64,000 nucleotides of DNA, taken from Bin22 sp965207275 (GTDB taxonomy: Bacteria; Chloroflexota; Dehalococcoidia; Lucifugimonadales; UBA3495). The position numbers were made by a program, and so were the translations under genes. The stretch lies in contig CBDBMH010000001.1 in NCBI GenBank assembly GCA_965207275.1, forward strand, positions 868,001-932,000, read 5' to 3'. Below, piece after piece: positions 52,428 through 61,787 of the stretch. The first letter of the stretch is position 1. Each line of letters begins with the position of its first letter. The notes under the pieces are model-generated. The model was not told where the DNA came from, searched no databases, and saw nothing but the letters and a program-made list of their open reading frames with translations.

Positions 52428-54113
52428 ATGAACGCTGCTTTCGAAAGCCTGTCCCAGCGTCTGGTAAAGGAACACTGGGACTTCTACCCCACCGCCGGTT
52501 CCCGCATCGGCCGCCACGAGTACGACGGGGAGTTGCCCGACCTGTCTCCCCACCGAATAACCCGCCGCATCGAAGAACTGCGCCGGGGCCTGGCCCAGCT
52601 CTCCGGCCTGGCCGACGCCAACCAGGTCGGCAACGGGGCAGTTCCGGAGGAACGCCTTACTCACTGCCTCCTGGAACTGTTCCTGCGCCGCGAGTTGTTC
52701 AACCTGGAGGATATGCGGCCTCTGCATAACAACCCCATGCGGCAGGTGGGCTACCTGAACGTGGGCGGCTACGTGAACCGGGACTACGCCCCCCTGGTGG
52801 ACCGTCTTCGTTCCGCCACCCGGGCCCTGGAGCAGGTTCCCGACTTTCTCGACGTGCTGGACGCGACCCTGGCGCAGGAACTGAGCCGCCCCGTACTGGA
52901 GATGAGCATCGAGAGCTACCGTGGCATGGCCCGCTTCTACCGGGTGGACCTGGCCCAGTCTGCCAATAATGGTAGGGACGGGGTGGGTGACGCCGGAACC
53001 CTGGCGGCCTTCGACCAGGCCCGGGAACGTGCGGCCCAAGGCCTGGAAGGCTTCGTGGTCAAGCTGGAAGAACGCCTGGCGCGCTTGCCCGAGGGCGCGG
53101 AGGGCGACTTTGCCATCGGCTCCCGTATGTATTCGGACATGCTGGCTCACGGCGAAGGGCTTGTGGCGCCCTTGAACGACATCATCTCCCTGGGCCAGGC
53201 GAATCTGGAGCGCAACCTGGAAAGGTTGGCCGAGGCTGCCGCCGTCGTCGGGCCGGAACGCAGCATCCGCGCTATTGTGGCCGACATTGGCCGGAACCAT
53301 CCCGCCGCTGATGCCCTGATTCCGGAAACCCAGGCCATGCTGGAGGACATCAGACAGTCCCTCCTGGACTTTGACATTATCTCCCTGCCGTCGGAGGACC
53401 GCTGCCAGGTCATCGAGACGCCCACCTACATGCGCTACGCCTTCGCCGCCATGGACAGCCCCGGCTCCCTGGAGACCAAGGCCACTGAGTCTTACTACTA
53501 TGTTACGCCGGTGGCGGAAGAGTGGACCGACGCCCAGGCCGAGGAATGGTTGTCCAACTTCAATTACGACACCCTGCGCATCATCTCAATCCACGAGGTA
53601 TATCCCGGGCATTTCGTTCACCACCTGCACAACAGCTACGGCCGTGAGTTGCCCCTGGTCAACCGCGTAGCCTCTTCCTACGCCTTCACCGAGGGCTGGG
53701 CCCACTACACCGAGGAAATGATGCTGGAGACGGACTATGCCAAAGGGCAGGCGGCTTTGCAAGTGACCCAGTTGCTGGAGGCGCTGGTCCGTAACTGCCG
53801 CTATCTGTGCTCCCTGGGCATGCACACTCAGGGCATGACGGTGGACGAGGCCACCCGCTTCTTTATCGATAACGCCTATATGGAAGAACTGCCGGCCCGG
53901 CGAGAAGCGCTCCGCGGCGCCTTCGATCCCGGCTACCTGAACTTCACCTTGGGCAAGCTGATGATTCTCAAGTTGCGGGAGGATTACCGGCGGGAACAGG
54001 GCGCCGCCTACTCCCTGAAGGGCTTCCACGACAAGCTGCTGTCCTACGGCGCGCCGCCCCTGCCCCTGTTGCGGGAAGTAATGCTGGCAGACCCGGGAGA
54101 CGGCCCGTTGTAG
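52428..54113 (+). CDS. DUF885 family metallopeptidase-like protein
   Basis: This 561-residue protein has the zinc-type motif HEVYPGH at 389-395 (HExxxxH) and the downstream EGWAHYTEE at 422-430, the conserved pair of DUF885 proteins, which resemble thermolysin-like peptidases. The rest is helical. No signal peptide is seen, so it is probably cytoplasmic. ATG 52428 is preferred; an in-frame ATG at 52410 comes from a dispersed repeat. The substrate is unknown; some relatives are dipeptidases. Confidence 0.9.
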   Translation: MNAAFESLSQRLVKEHWDFYPTAGSRIGRHEYDGELPDLSPHRITRRIEELRRGLAQLSGLADANQVGNGAVPEERLTHCLLELFLRRELFNLEDMRPLHNNPMRQVGYLNVGGYVNRDYAPLVDRLRSATRALEQVPDFLDVLDATLAQELSRPVLEMSIESYRGMARFYRVDLAQSANNGRDGVGDAGTLAAFDQARERAAQGLEGFVVKLEERLARLPEGAEGDFAIGSRMYSDMLAHGEGLVAPLNDIISLGQANLERNLERLAEAAAVVGPERSIRAIVADIGRNHPAADALIPETQAMLEDIRQSLLDFDIISLPSEDRCQVIETPTYMRYAFAAMDSPGSLETKATESYYYVTPVAEEWTDAQAEEWLSNFNYDTLRIISIHEVYPGHFVHHLHNSYGRELPLVNRVASSYAFTEGWAHYTEEMMLETDYAKGQAALQVTQLLEALVRNCRYLCSLGMHTQGMTVDEATRFFIDNAYMEELPARREALRGAFDPGYLNFTLGKLMILKLREDYRREQGAAYSLKGFHDKLLSYGAPPLPLLREVMLADPGDGPL

Positions 54114-54235
54114 TTGGATGCCCTCAAGCCCTTTATCTCATCAATTGGGTGAGGCGTAACTGTCCAGGAGGTAAGTAGGTCCTGTAGCGGGGGCGGCCAC
54201 AAGGGTTGCCCCATTCTTGCAAATAGGCTGAAAAA

Positions 54236-54943
54236 CTATCCCGTCCGGAAGTTGACGCGACGGAAGGCTTCGGCGTATTCGCAGCCTCCCTGGGCCCCGG
54301 CGTCCCGGGCGCGGGCGTAAATGTAGTCCGCCACCTCACCATCCGGGTGGTCGGCTACCTGGCTCTGATGGGCCTGGACTGCGGCAAGTTTAACCTCCAT
54401 GGTCTCGCCAATGTCGATGAAGGTATCGGCCTGCTCCGTGCCCCAGAAGAGGATGGTGCCCGTCTTGTGGGGTTCGAGGCCCTCTTCGCTCCAAAGCTCT
54501 CCGAAGTGGAGGTGGTCGCGGGCGTATGGGAAGACGGCGTCCAGGGCCACCTGGCCGGCTATGCGGTGGTCCCGGTGCCACACCATGCTGCGCACGTAGG
54601 GTTCGGTAACCATCACTACCTCGGGCTGCACCCGACGGACCTGCCGCACCAGGTGCTTCCGGAAATCTCCCGAGTCTTCCAGTTCCCCGTCTGGGTAGCC
54701 CAGCTTGACCAGCTCCTTTACCCCCAGCACTTCGGCGGCAGCCCTCTGCTCCCGATCCCTGGTGGCGGCCAGTTCTTCGGCGGTGATGTCGGGCTTGTCG
54801 GTGCCCTTGCCGCCATCGGTGCAAACAACGTAGACCACCTCGGCGCCCTGGCCAATCCACCGCGCCAGGGTGCCGCCGCACCAGACTTCCGCGTTATGGG
54901 GATGGGGGGTGACTACCAGTACACGCTGCGGGGTTTCTTCCAT
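54236..54943 (-). CDS. PIG-L/LmbE family protein with altered metal motif
   Basis: This 235-residue protein has the PIG-L fold: VLVVTPHPHNAEV near 8-20, a GGTLARWI helix, the TDGGKGT loop, and WHRDHRIAG near 121-129, which supplies the second zinc-binding histidine. Classical deacetylases have PHPDDAE with catalytic Asp; here H16 and N17 replace both. The protein may have lost deacetylation or use a different metal geometry. It lies alone, converging with the DUF885 gene. Confidence 0.83.
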   Translation of the reverse strand: MEETPQRVLVVTPHPHNAEVWCGGTLARWIGQGAEVVYVVCTDGGKGTDKPDITAEELAATRDREQRAAAEVLGVKELVKLGYPDGELEDSGDFRKHLVRQVRRVQPEVVMVTEPYVRSMVWHRDHRIAGQVALDAVFPYARDHLHFGELWSEEGLEPHKTGTILFWGTEQADTFIDIGETMEVKLAAVQAHQSQVADHPDGEVADYIYARARDAGAQGGCEYAEAFRRVNFRTG

Positions 54944-55156
54944 TTAGGAGCTCCTTCGTAATGACCTTGCTTTCTTGTGCGGTCTGCCAGGGGATCGGCA
55001 GGTGGAGTAGGGTTCTGCATACCGTCGAGGCAGCCTTCGGTGGCCCCGCGGGTTGCCCTAATCATACCTGCCGCAGGGGGCAGGGACAAGTTGGCTCGTT
55101 TACTCGTAACTGTTCAGCGTCGGTGAGCCGCCGTGCCCCGTCCAACGGTGGCGGAT

Positions 55157-55246
55157 CATTCCCGCGCAGGCGGGAATCCAGTAAGGCCGGTTCGAAATAA
55201 AGACCGGAAGTGGCGAGGTCTCTGGATACCGGCGAAAGCCGGTATG
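55157..55246. repeat. REP doublet (REPIN-like), 90 bp, copy 2
   Basis: The left half runs CATTCCCGCGCAGGCGGGAA then TCCAG. The right half runs TGGATACCGGCGAAAGCCGG then TATG. The total length equals that of copy 1 at 1365-1454, and the last 24 bases are identical to it. The middle differs. Confidence 0.65.
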
Positions 55247-55349
55247 ACGGGTTGGTTCCCTGGGTAATGCCCTCAACTCTGAACAGTTACGTTTACGCCA
55301 CTAAGCTGAAATGGTGGACCCGTCCGGCTTGTAGCCATCTTAGTCCGAT

Positions 55350-55381
55350 GGCGGCCGGCCCAAAGCATCGGGCCGGCCGCC
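55350..55381 (-). terminator. GC-rich hairpin after the arylsulfotransferase-like gene
   Basis: A 12-bp perfect stem (55350-55361 with 55370-55381, GGCGGCCGGCCC and complement) with an 8-base loop lies 54 bp beyond the minus-strand stop. No T-tract follows, so it may end transcription poorly or need Rho. Confidence 0.5.
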
Positions 55382-55435
55382 ACACAGGTATCCTCAAGCA
55401 AGAAAGGCCTTTCGTTGGATTACATCCTTCGACGT

Positions 55436-56566
55436 CTATCCCAGCTGCGGGATATCCCCCGGCATGTACCACGAACAGCGGAAGACCCGGTTGTCTTCGT
55501 AGCCGTCGGCGCCCCTGGGGAAATAGGGGTTGACGTATTCCCACACCACCTCGCCTTGCGGCGTGACCTGGAACATCCGGCCAAACATGCCCTCGGTTAT
55601 GATGGTATTGCCGTTGGGCATTCGGCGGGCGCCGGAGATGCGGGAACTATAGAAATTGAAGTAGGGATTGTCTCGGTACTCCCAGACTATCTCGTTGGTG
55701 CTGGGGTCAATCTCCACCACGCGAGAAAATATGCGCACGTCGTTCTTGCGCCGCTCCCCGTTGTCGAACAGCAGGATGTTGCCATTGGGCAGCAGGCTGG
55801 GGTCATGCTGGCGGGAGATCACGTCCCAACCCACCTTCCAGGTAATCTCACCGGACTGCTTGTCGATCATCAACACCGTGGAAATATTGCGGAAGCTGGC
55901 CAGCACCCGGTCGCCCAGGGGCACGATGGTGTTGCCGTGGCTCCACTCGTGGCGAGGTTCGCCGGGGGTGATGATGTCCTCCTCCAGGTCCAGGTGCTGG
56001 TAGGCGTGCCAGTCCCACACCTGGTTGCCCTGGGCGTCCACCTCAATCAGGTGGTCGGCCCACATATGTGCCGTGGCTTCCTGCCCTCCCTCGTGGTCCG
56101 CCTCCATGCCGCTCCCCGGCTGGCCCCCCTTTACCTGGTCGGCAATTTCGGAAGGAATGGTTTCCAGGGTCAGGAAGATGGCCCCGCCCGAATCGGTGCG
56201 GCGGGCGTCGTGGTGCTGGGCCGGGTTGACGTGCTCCCAGACGATGTTGCTGTCCCAGTCCAACTCCACCAGCCAGCCGCCGACGAAGTTGGTGGCGGGC
56301 ATGGCCCTCGGGTCGGTCTGCTCCGCTTTGGCCATGTAGAACAGGTTGCCGTTGGGCAGGAGGTAGCCCCAGGAGCCCGGCGGCGTGGGCGGGTGCCAAC
56401 GGTGCAACTCGTTGCCTTCCATGTCCAGCAGGAAAGTCACTCCCTTGCCATTCCCGTCCCCATTGTAGGGGGAATAAACAAAGTAACCCGGGCAGGCCTT
56501 GTCCCGGTCCAGTCCGGTAAGTCCCGTTCGGGCAATACGACGCCAGGTCTGTTGGTCAACGCTCAT
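55436..56566 (-). CDS. Arylsulfotransferase-like (ASST) beta-propeller protein
   Basis: The 376-residue protein resembles the arylsulfotransferase family (PF05935/PF14269). Repeats such as GYLLPNGNLFYMAK, PSLLPNGNILLFDNG and RMPNGNTIITEG mark propeller blades, and HEWSHGNTIVPLGD carries a conserved histidine. True ASSTs transfer sulfate between phenols and are periplasmic. This one has no signal peptide, so a sulfotransferase role is uncertain. ATG 56566 has GAGGAGG upstream. Confidence 0.82.
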   Translation of the reverse strand: MSVDQQTWRRIARTGLTGLDRDKACPGYFVYSPYNGDGNGKGVTFLLDMEGNELHRWHPPTPPGSWGYLLPNGNLFYMAKAEQTDPRAMPATNFVGGWLVELDWDSNIVWEHVNPAQHHDARRTDSGGAIFLTLETIPSEIADQVKGGQPGSGMEADHEGGQEATAHMWADHLIEVDAQGNQVWDWHAYQHLDLEEDIITPGEPRHEWSHGNTIVPLGDRVLASFRNISTVLMIDKQSGEITWKVGWDVISRQHDPSLLPNGNILLFDNGERRKNDVRIFSRVVEIDPSTNEIVWEYRDNPYFNFYSSRISGARRMPNGNTIITEGMFGRMFQVTPQGEVVWEYVNPYFPRGADGYEDNRVFRCSWYMPGDIPQLG

Positions 56567-56742
56567 TCCAGCCTCCTCAAATTCACCGGAGATCCCGTTC
56601 GCGCCGGCGATTCCCTTTCGCGTCGGAGATCCCATTCACGATGGTAGGCCCATTATGCTTGTGGCGGCAATTGAAGTAAAACCGGGTTGGGACCCGGGTT
56701 GTCCGCGCCGTTGGCCAGGTGGGATGAAGTTTTTGCGGGGTG

Positions 56743-57414
56743 TCAGTCGTGGTCGTGTTCGTCGAGCTCGGGGACGTGAAGATCCGATTCGGCCATCAAC
56801 GAACCGGCCAGCAGGCCGCCCGAGATAATTATCCTCATGGCGTCGTCAACGGTAATCTGGGTGAAGGTTACGTCGGCGTAGGGTAGAACAATCAGGAACC
56901 CGGATGACGGGACCGGCGTGGTGGGCACATAGACCGCCACCATTTCCTGGCCGTCGGTTTCGCCCAAATACGAGGTAATCAGGCCGATGGACTTGGATCC
57001 TTTGCGGGGAAATTCCACCAGCACCACTCCCCGGTAGGGGTGGTCTTCGGAACGGGACAGGGTCTGCATCGCGGTACGAAGGGGGCTGTAGATAGATCCC
57101 ACGCCCGGTATGCGTTCCACCAGCCAGTGAACCCCGTTGATCATCTTTTGTCCCAGGCCGTGGGTGGTGAACCAGCCGGCGATGTAGAGCAGCACCAGCA
57201 TTATGGCCACTCCCGTCCCCGGTGGATGGGGGATGGGCAGATAATTGAGCAAGATAGACTGGATTACCGGGTCAACCAGGTCGAAGACGAACTTGAGAAT
57301 CCAGATGGTTATGAAGAGGGGCAGAATGACCAGGAGGCCCGCCGCCAGCGTGGTCTCCACGTGGACGATGATATTGCCGGGGAAAGCCCTGGGCTGTCGC
57401 TTGGACCTGGCCAT
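56743..57414 (-). CDS. DUF502 family membrane protein
   Basis: This 223-residue protein has two membrane spans (about 20-45 and 65-86). The DUF502 signatures PGVGSIYSPLRTAMQTL, VVLVEFPRKGSKSIGLITS, VPTTPVPSSGFLIVLP and ITVDDAMRIIISGGL follow. The family is found in bacteria and plants, where members are membrane proteins of poorly known role. The C-terminus is acidic and His-rich. It is a single gene, 176 bp after the ASST-like gene start. Confidence 0.92.
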   Translation of the reverse strand: MARSKRQPRAFPGNIIVHVETTLAAGLLVILPLFITIWILKFVFDLVDPVIQSILLNYLPIPHPPGTGVAIMLVLLYIAGWFTTHGLGQKMINGVHWLVERIPGVGSIYSPLRTAMQTLSRSEDHPYRGVVLVEFPRKGSKSIGLITSYLGETDGQEMVAVYVPTTPVPSSGFLIVLPYADVTFTQITVDDAMRIIISGGLLAGSLMAESDLHVPELDEHDHD

Positions 57415-57634
57415 GACTAGATATCTTTTCTCCTGGACCGGGGTGGCGGCTCGATTCCGAGGGGTCCGCCATCCTGGTCTAAGGATACTACATCAACCGG
57501 ACCGGAACTGATTGCGAAGGGCACGCCGACCCAGAAGAGCTTCGTCCTCGCTGGAACAAGCCCCGTGGGAAGGAAACGGAATCGGCGCGGAGTTTGGGGA
57601 AGCTACAGCGCCCGGAAGTGTTTGCGAAATTGAT

Positions 57635-58888
57635 TCAGGTCGCGTTGGCCGCGACCCTTTCGCCGGCCAGGGTATCGTAGATTCCGGCGATTTTCTCGGC
57701 CACCTTGTCCCAGCTCATGTCCTCGGCACGCCGGCGGGCTGCCAGACCCATGCTGTGCTGAAGGCTCTTGCTTGATATTAGCATTTCCACGGAGTTGGCG
57801 AAAGCTTCAGGACACCGCCACGCCTTGAGGTAGCCCGTGCTGCCGTGCTGCACTACGGTGGACAGGCCGCCTACCCGGGAGGCCACCACCGGCGTGCCGC
57901 AGGCCATGGATTCCAGGGCAGCCAGGCCGAAACTTTCGTAAAAGGATGGGACGACGCAGACGTCGGCGGCGCTGTAGTATACGGGCAGCTCATCCTGGGC
58001 AACCCGGCCCACGAAATCTATGCTGTCACCCACCTCCAGCGTCTCGGCCAGTTCCCGCAGGCGGTCCACCTCCCGGTCCTGCCCGTTGTCGTCGCCTACC
58101 ACCAGTACCTTCACCGGTTCGCAGGTATCCAGTTGGGCCGTGGTTCGGACCAGCAGTTCCACCCCTTTCAGCGACTCTATTCGACCCACGAACAGCAGCA
58201 CCTTGTCTCCGTTGAGGCCGAGCCGCTTGCGAGATTCCTCCCGGTCCAGGGGCCGGAACCTGCCCAGGTCAACTCCGCAGGGGGCCAACTGGATTCGGTT
58301 GGCGTTTCCACCGTACAGACGGACCATGGCGTCCCGTTCGTGGGGACTGAAGGCGACGATCCGGTCCGCCGATGCTATCAGTTCCTCCTCTACCTCCTGC
58401 CGCTGAAGGGGTTCCCTTTCGCCAGGACGGGACTGCATCTTGATGCGGGAAAGGGTGTGGAAGGTGATGACATGGGGAATGTCCATCCACCGGCTGAATG
58501 CCTGCCCCACCCAGCCCGACAGCCAGTAGTGGGTGTGCACCGCCCGGTAGTTCAGCCCGTTCCGAAGGGTGAAGGCCTGCATTTGCGCCAAAAAGCTCGG
58601 CAGCAGACCGAAGAACTCGTCCATGGGAGTGTCCGGTCCGCCGGCGGGCAGGTGGATGACGCGGGCGTTGCCGGAGATGCTCTCAATCATGTCCTCCGGC
58701 GCCGCGCCCGGGCGGTATTCGCGGGTAAATACGTCCACGGGTACGCCCGTATTGCCCAGGGCCCGGGCCAGTTGCCGAACGTAGACGTTCATTCCCCCGG
58801 CCTTGCCCTCCCCTGGCGCGGCCAGGGGGCTGGCATGAAAGGATACAAAGGCTACTCTCGCTTCTTTCAACTGTGGTCCACCGCTCAA
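57635..58888 (-). CDS. GT4 glycosyltransferase, MshA/sucrose-phosphate-synthase-like
   Basis: This 417-residue GT-B enzyme has the N-terminal donor-independent motif GGMNVYVRQLARAL near 31-44, LAPCGVDLGRFRPL near 203 and the EX7E donor motif ESFGLAALESMACG near 318. It resembles D-inositol-3-phosphate glycosyltransferases. Without MshB/C/D genes nearby, mycothiol synthesis cannot be claimed. The TTG start overlaps the stop of the GNAT gene by 4 bases (TTGA), so the two are translationally coupled. Confidence 0.9.
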   Translation of the reverse strand: MSGGPQLKEARVAFVSFHASPLAAPGEGKAGGMNVYVRQLARALGNTGVPVDVFTREYRPGAAPEDMIESISGNARVIHLPAGGPDTPMDEFFGLLPSFLAQMQAFTLRNGLNYRAVHTHYWLSGWVGQAFSRWMDIPHVITFHTLSRIKMQSRPGEREPLQRQEVEEELIASADRIVAFSPHERDAMVRLYGGNANRIQLAPCGVDLGRFRPLDREESRKRLGLNGDKVLLFVGRIESLKGVELLVRTTAQLDTCEPVKVLVVGDDNGQDREVDRLRELAETLEVGDSIDFVGRVAQDELPVYYSAADVCVVPSFYESFGLAALESMACGTPVVASRVGGLSTVVQHGSTGYLKAWRCPEAFANSVEMLISSKSLQHSMGLAARRRAEDMSWDKVAEKIAGIYDTLAGERVAANAT

Positions 58889-59874
58889 GGTTTGGTTACC
58901 ACCATGTGGTATATGGTGCGGTTGAGGCCGCCCAGGTGGTACTTGTATGGTTCGGGGCCCCTCAGGAAATCAAAGTAGGTCTTGCCCTGCTCGATGGCCT
59001 CCCGCAGGCACAGGGCATTCAGCAGCAGGCCCACACTGTAGTAAGCATAGTCGGGATTATAGCCGCTGTTATAGAGGAACCGGGTTCCGTTATAGTCGAA
59101 GCACAGGGAAGACGCCACGTCTTGCCCGTCCATTTTCAGGAAAAACAGCCGCAGCAGGTCCAGTTCCGCCGTCCGGTGAGTAATCCGGCGGAAGAAAGCC
59201 TCACGTTCGCCGGACATATAGGCCGCCTTGTCCGGCGCGCTCTGGCGCATCAGACTCATGAAGTCGTCCAGCCTGGCGGTAACCTCTTCCGCTCCCTGGA
59301 CGCAGTACCACTGCCAGCCTTCCGTCGATTCCAGCCTCCGCAGCTTGCGCCGCAGTTCGTGACGGTTCTTCTTTGACAGGCCGGCCAGATAGCCCTCCCA
59401 GCTGTCCGGCAGTTCCAGGCCCGGCGTCACGTCCTCCTCCGAAACTTCCACCGAGTAACCTCGCTGCCTAGCCAGGACGGGCAGGTATTCCAGGGTAGGA
59501 GAACTCTCTATCAGGGAAGGCAATTTCAGGACCTTGAAATCTTCCCGTTCCAGCCAGCCCATCAGGACGCCAAAGAAGTCGTCCTCCCAGCCTGGCCGAA
59601 TCATAAAGTCGTTGTAATCGAAGGTCTCGGTGTTGCCCACGAAGGACAGGCTGTCTCCCTTGCGGGCAAGGGAGGCGATGGCGGTAACGCCCTCGGGCCG
59701 CTGCAGGTAGAAGCCAGCCATCTCCCGCCGGTCTCGGAAGGCCTCCCACCAGATTTCCTGCCACTGGGGCATCAGGTAGAAGGTATTGACCGGACAGTGG
59801 TCCAGCAGGTCCAGCCATTCGCCACGTATTTCGTCGAAGGAGTTGAGGGGAGTTACCGCCATGCCCTCGGTCAT
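58885..59874 (-). CDS. GNAT-type acetyltransferase, CelD/BcsL family
   Basis: This 329-residue protein belongs to the Acetyltransf_6 group, often found in polysaccharide and cell-envelope gene clusters. Typical features are YLMPQWQEIWWEAF near 34, FVGNTETFDYNDF near 78, KKNRHELRRKLRRLES near 170, and the C-terminal FDFLRGPEPYKYHLG (tyrosine motif). The start ATG 59874 lies 1 bp after the folE stop. With the following glycosyltransferase it probably forms a small envelope glycan module. Confidence 0.88.
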   Translation of the reverse strand: MTEGMAVTPLNSFDEIRGEWLDLLDHCPVNTFYLMPQWQEIWWEAFRDRREMAGFYLQRPEGVTAIASLARKGDSLSFVGNTETFDYNDFMIRPGWEDDFFGVLMGWLEREDFKVLKLPSLIESSPTLEYLPVLARQRGYSVEVSEEDVTPGLELPDSWEGYLAGLSKKNRHELRRKLRRLESTEGWQWYCVQGAEEVTARLDDFMSLMRQSAPDKAAYMSGEREAFFRRITHRTAELDLLRLFFLKMDGQDVASSLCFDYNGTRFLYNSGYNPDYAYYSVGLLLNALCLREAIEQGKTYFDFLRGPEPYKYHLGGLNRTIYHMVVTKP

Positions 59875-59875
59875 T

Positions 59876-60445
59876 TCAGGCAGCCCTCCGGAGCAATGAC
59901 AGGAGGCTGTCCCGGTCCCACCGACCGTCGGCAAAGTCGCCGCGTACGGCGGTGGTCACCATGCGGATGCCGGGTTTCTGTACGCCCCTCATGGCCATGC
60001 ACAGGTGCTCCGCCTCAAGTTCCACAACCACGCCCAGGGGTTCCAGGGCCGAAAATATGGCGTCCGCCACCTGTCCGGTCAGTCGCTCCTGCACCTGGGG
60101 GCGCCGGCAGGCCAGATCCAGGGCGCGGGACAGCTTGCTGACCCCCGCAATCCTGCCGTTGGGCACATAGGCCAGGCTGGCGGAACCGAAGAAGGGGAGC
60201 AGGTGATGCTCGCACATGGTGTAGAAGGGGATGTGGCGCAGGACCACCGGGTCGGTGCTTTCCTCGTCAAAAACGGCGTCAATAGCTTCCTGGGGATCAA
60301 CGCCTACCCCGGAAAAAAGCTCCTGGTACATGCGGGCCACCCGCTGGGGTGTTTCCCGCAGGCCCTGCCTCTGTGGATCTTCGCCAATGGCGATCAGGAG
60401 ATCCCCTACGATATGTTCGATGCTGGATTGAATGGTGTTACCCAC
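59876..60445 (-). CDS. folE: GTP cyclohydrolase I
   Basis: The enzyme converts GTP to 7,8-dihydroneopterin triphosphate, the first step of folate synthesis. The 189-residue protein has GLRETPQRVARMY near 28-40, YTMCEHHLLPFFG (zinc Cys and His) near 75-87, and AEHLCMAMRGVQKPG with the third zinc ligand near 145. GTG 60445 gives the family length, but the ribosome-binding GGAGG directly abuts it, so the exact start is uncertain. It follows thrC by 23 bp. Confidence 0.93.
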   Translation of the reverse strand: MGNTIQSSIEHIVGDLLIAIGEDPQRQGLRETPQRVARMYQELFSGVGVDPQEAIDAVFDEESTDPVVLRHIPFYTMCEHHLLPFFGSASLAYVPNGRIAGVSKLSRALDLACRRPQVQERLTGQVADAIFSALEPLGVVVELEAEHLCMAMRGVQKPGIRMVTTAVRGDFADGRWDRDSLLSLLRRAA

Positions 60446-60468
60446 CCTCCGGGAGAAATCGGGGTACG

Positions 60469-61530
60469 CTACCCCGCGGGAGCCAGGGCTGCCGCCTCCA
60501 CCGCCTCCATGGTCGGTTCTACCTCTATGGTCTGGGCCGTTGCGCTGCTGACCGCCAGGTCCGGATCCTTCAGGCCGGAGCCGGTTATGATACATACTAC
60601 ACGCTGGTCGGACAGATTCAACCCCTGCCGGACCTGCTTGATCAGGCCGGCCACCGATGCGGCCGACGCCGGTTCGCCGAACAGCCCCTCCCGGGACGCC
60701 AGCAGCCGGTACGCCTCCAGAATTTCGTCGTCGCTGACCATATCTATGGTCCCGCCCGACTCGTCCCTGGCTGTCAGGGCAGGCTCCCAGCTGGCTGGAT
60801 TGCCAATGCGGATGGCTGAAGCGATGGTCTGCGGGTTGGCGATGGGGCGCCCGTGAACGATGGGCGCGGCCCCGGCGGCCTGGAAACCCATCATCCGGGG
60901 CAGGGTGCGGGTGCGTTCAAGCCGCTGGTATTCGACGAAGCCCTTCCAGTAGGCGGTGATATTGCCGGCGTTCCCCACGGGGATGAACAGGTAATCGGGG
61001 GCGTCGCCCAGAACGTCGGCAATCTCGAAAGCGGCGGTTTTCTGACCTTCGATGCGATGCGGGTTGACGGAGTTGACCAGGGTGATGGGGTGGTTGCGGG
61101 TGAACTCGCGGACCAGGCTCAGGGCGGCGTCGAAGTTACCGTCCACCATGATTATCCTGGCGCCATAGGCCATCGCCTGGGCAAGTTTGCCCAGCGCCAC
61201 CTCCCCCTTGGGAATCAATACAAAAGCCTTCAGGTCAAGGTATGCGCTGTATGCCGCTGCCGAGGCGCTGGTGTTGCCGGTGGAAGCGCACATTATCCCC
61301 ACCGCGCCCTCCTCCACGGCCTTGGCGATGGCCACCACCATGCCCCGGTCTTTGAAGGAACCGGTGGGGTTGCACCCCTCCAGCTTGAAGTACAGCTCCC
61401 TGCACCCCAGTTCCCGGCCCAGGTGGTTGGACTTCACCAGGGGCGTATCCCCTTCGCCAAGGGAGAAAATTGGGGTGTCCTCGGTAAGAGGCAGGAACTC
61501 ACCGTATTTTTTCAGTACGCCGATTCCCAT
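60469..61530 (-). CDS. thrC: Threonine synthase
   Basis: This PLP enzyme converts O-phosphohomoserine to threonine. The 353-residue protein has GEGDTPLVKSNHLG near 25-38, the PLP lysine in NPTGSFKDRGM near 54-64, STGNTSASAAAY near 84-95 and IPVGNAGNITAYW. It is the short, single-domain type. It is in the same minus-strand group as hom and shares a pathway with it. A 257-bp gap with repeats separates them. Confidence 0.95.
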   Translation of the reverse strand: MGIGVLKKYGEFLPLTEDTPIFSLGEGDTPLVKSNHLGRELGCRELYFKLEGCNPTGSFKDRGMVVAIAKAVEEGAVGIMCASTGNTSASAAAYSAYLDLKAFVLIPKGEVALGKLAQAMAYGARIIMVDGNFDAALSLVREFTRNHPITLVNSVNPHRIEGQKTAAFEIADVLGDAPDYLFIPVGNAGNITAYWKGFVEYQRLERTRTLPRMMGFQAAGAAPIVHGRPIANPQTIASAIRIGNPASWEPALTARDESGGTIDMVSDDEILEAYRLLASREGLFGEPASAASVAGLIKQVRQGLNLSDQRVVCIITGSGLKDPDLAVSSATAQTIEVEPTMEAVEAAALAPAG

Positions 61531-61787
61531 TCTTTCGCTACTGTCACAGCCTTAACGTGGGGCCTTGTTACCTGTGATGTGCTGTCACCCGTCGCTGCCG
61601 TCCCCCGCGGCGGAGCTGGGACCTCGAACCTGGATCGCCTCGACCCCCGCTGGATTCGGGCTTCCGCTGGAATGGCAAGTCTTGGCCTAGCGGGATTTGC
61701 GATTCCGGAAGGGGGAAATGTGTGGCCGCGTTTCACTCCCCTCCCAACCTTCCCCCATCAAGGGCGAAAGGACATTTGGGTAGTGTG
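61531..61787. other. Gap between hom and thrC with dispersed repeats
   Basis: No gene is supported. It includes a REP-like palindrome (61650-61676), a mini-palindrome copy GTCCCCCGCGGCGGAG (61600-61615) and a CCTTCCCCCATCAAGGGCGA repeat near 61745-61770. Confidence 0.5.

Larger units (their letters stand above)
54944..55435. other. Intergenic stretch with REP doublet and GC hairpin
   Basis: No gene is supported in these 492 bases. They hold the REP doublet at 55157-55246 and a 12-bp perfect hairpin at 55350-55381 downstream of the arylsulfotransferase-like gene. Confidence 0.6.
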
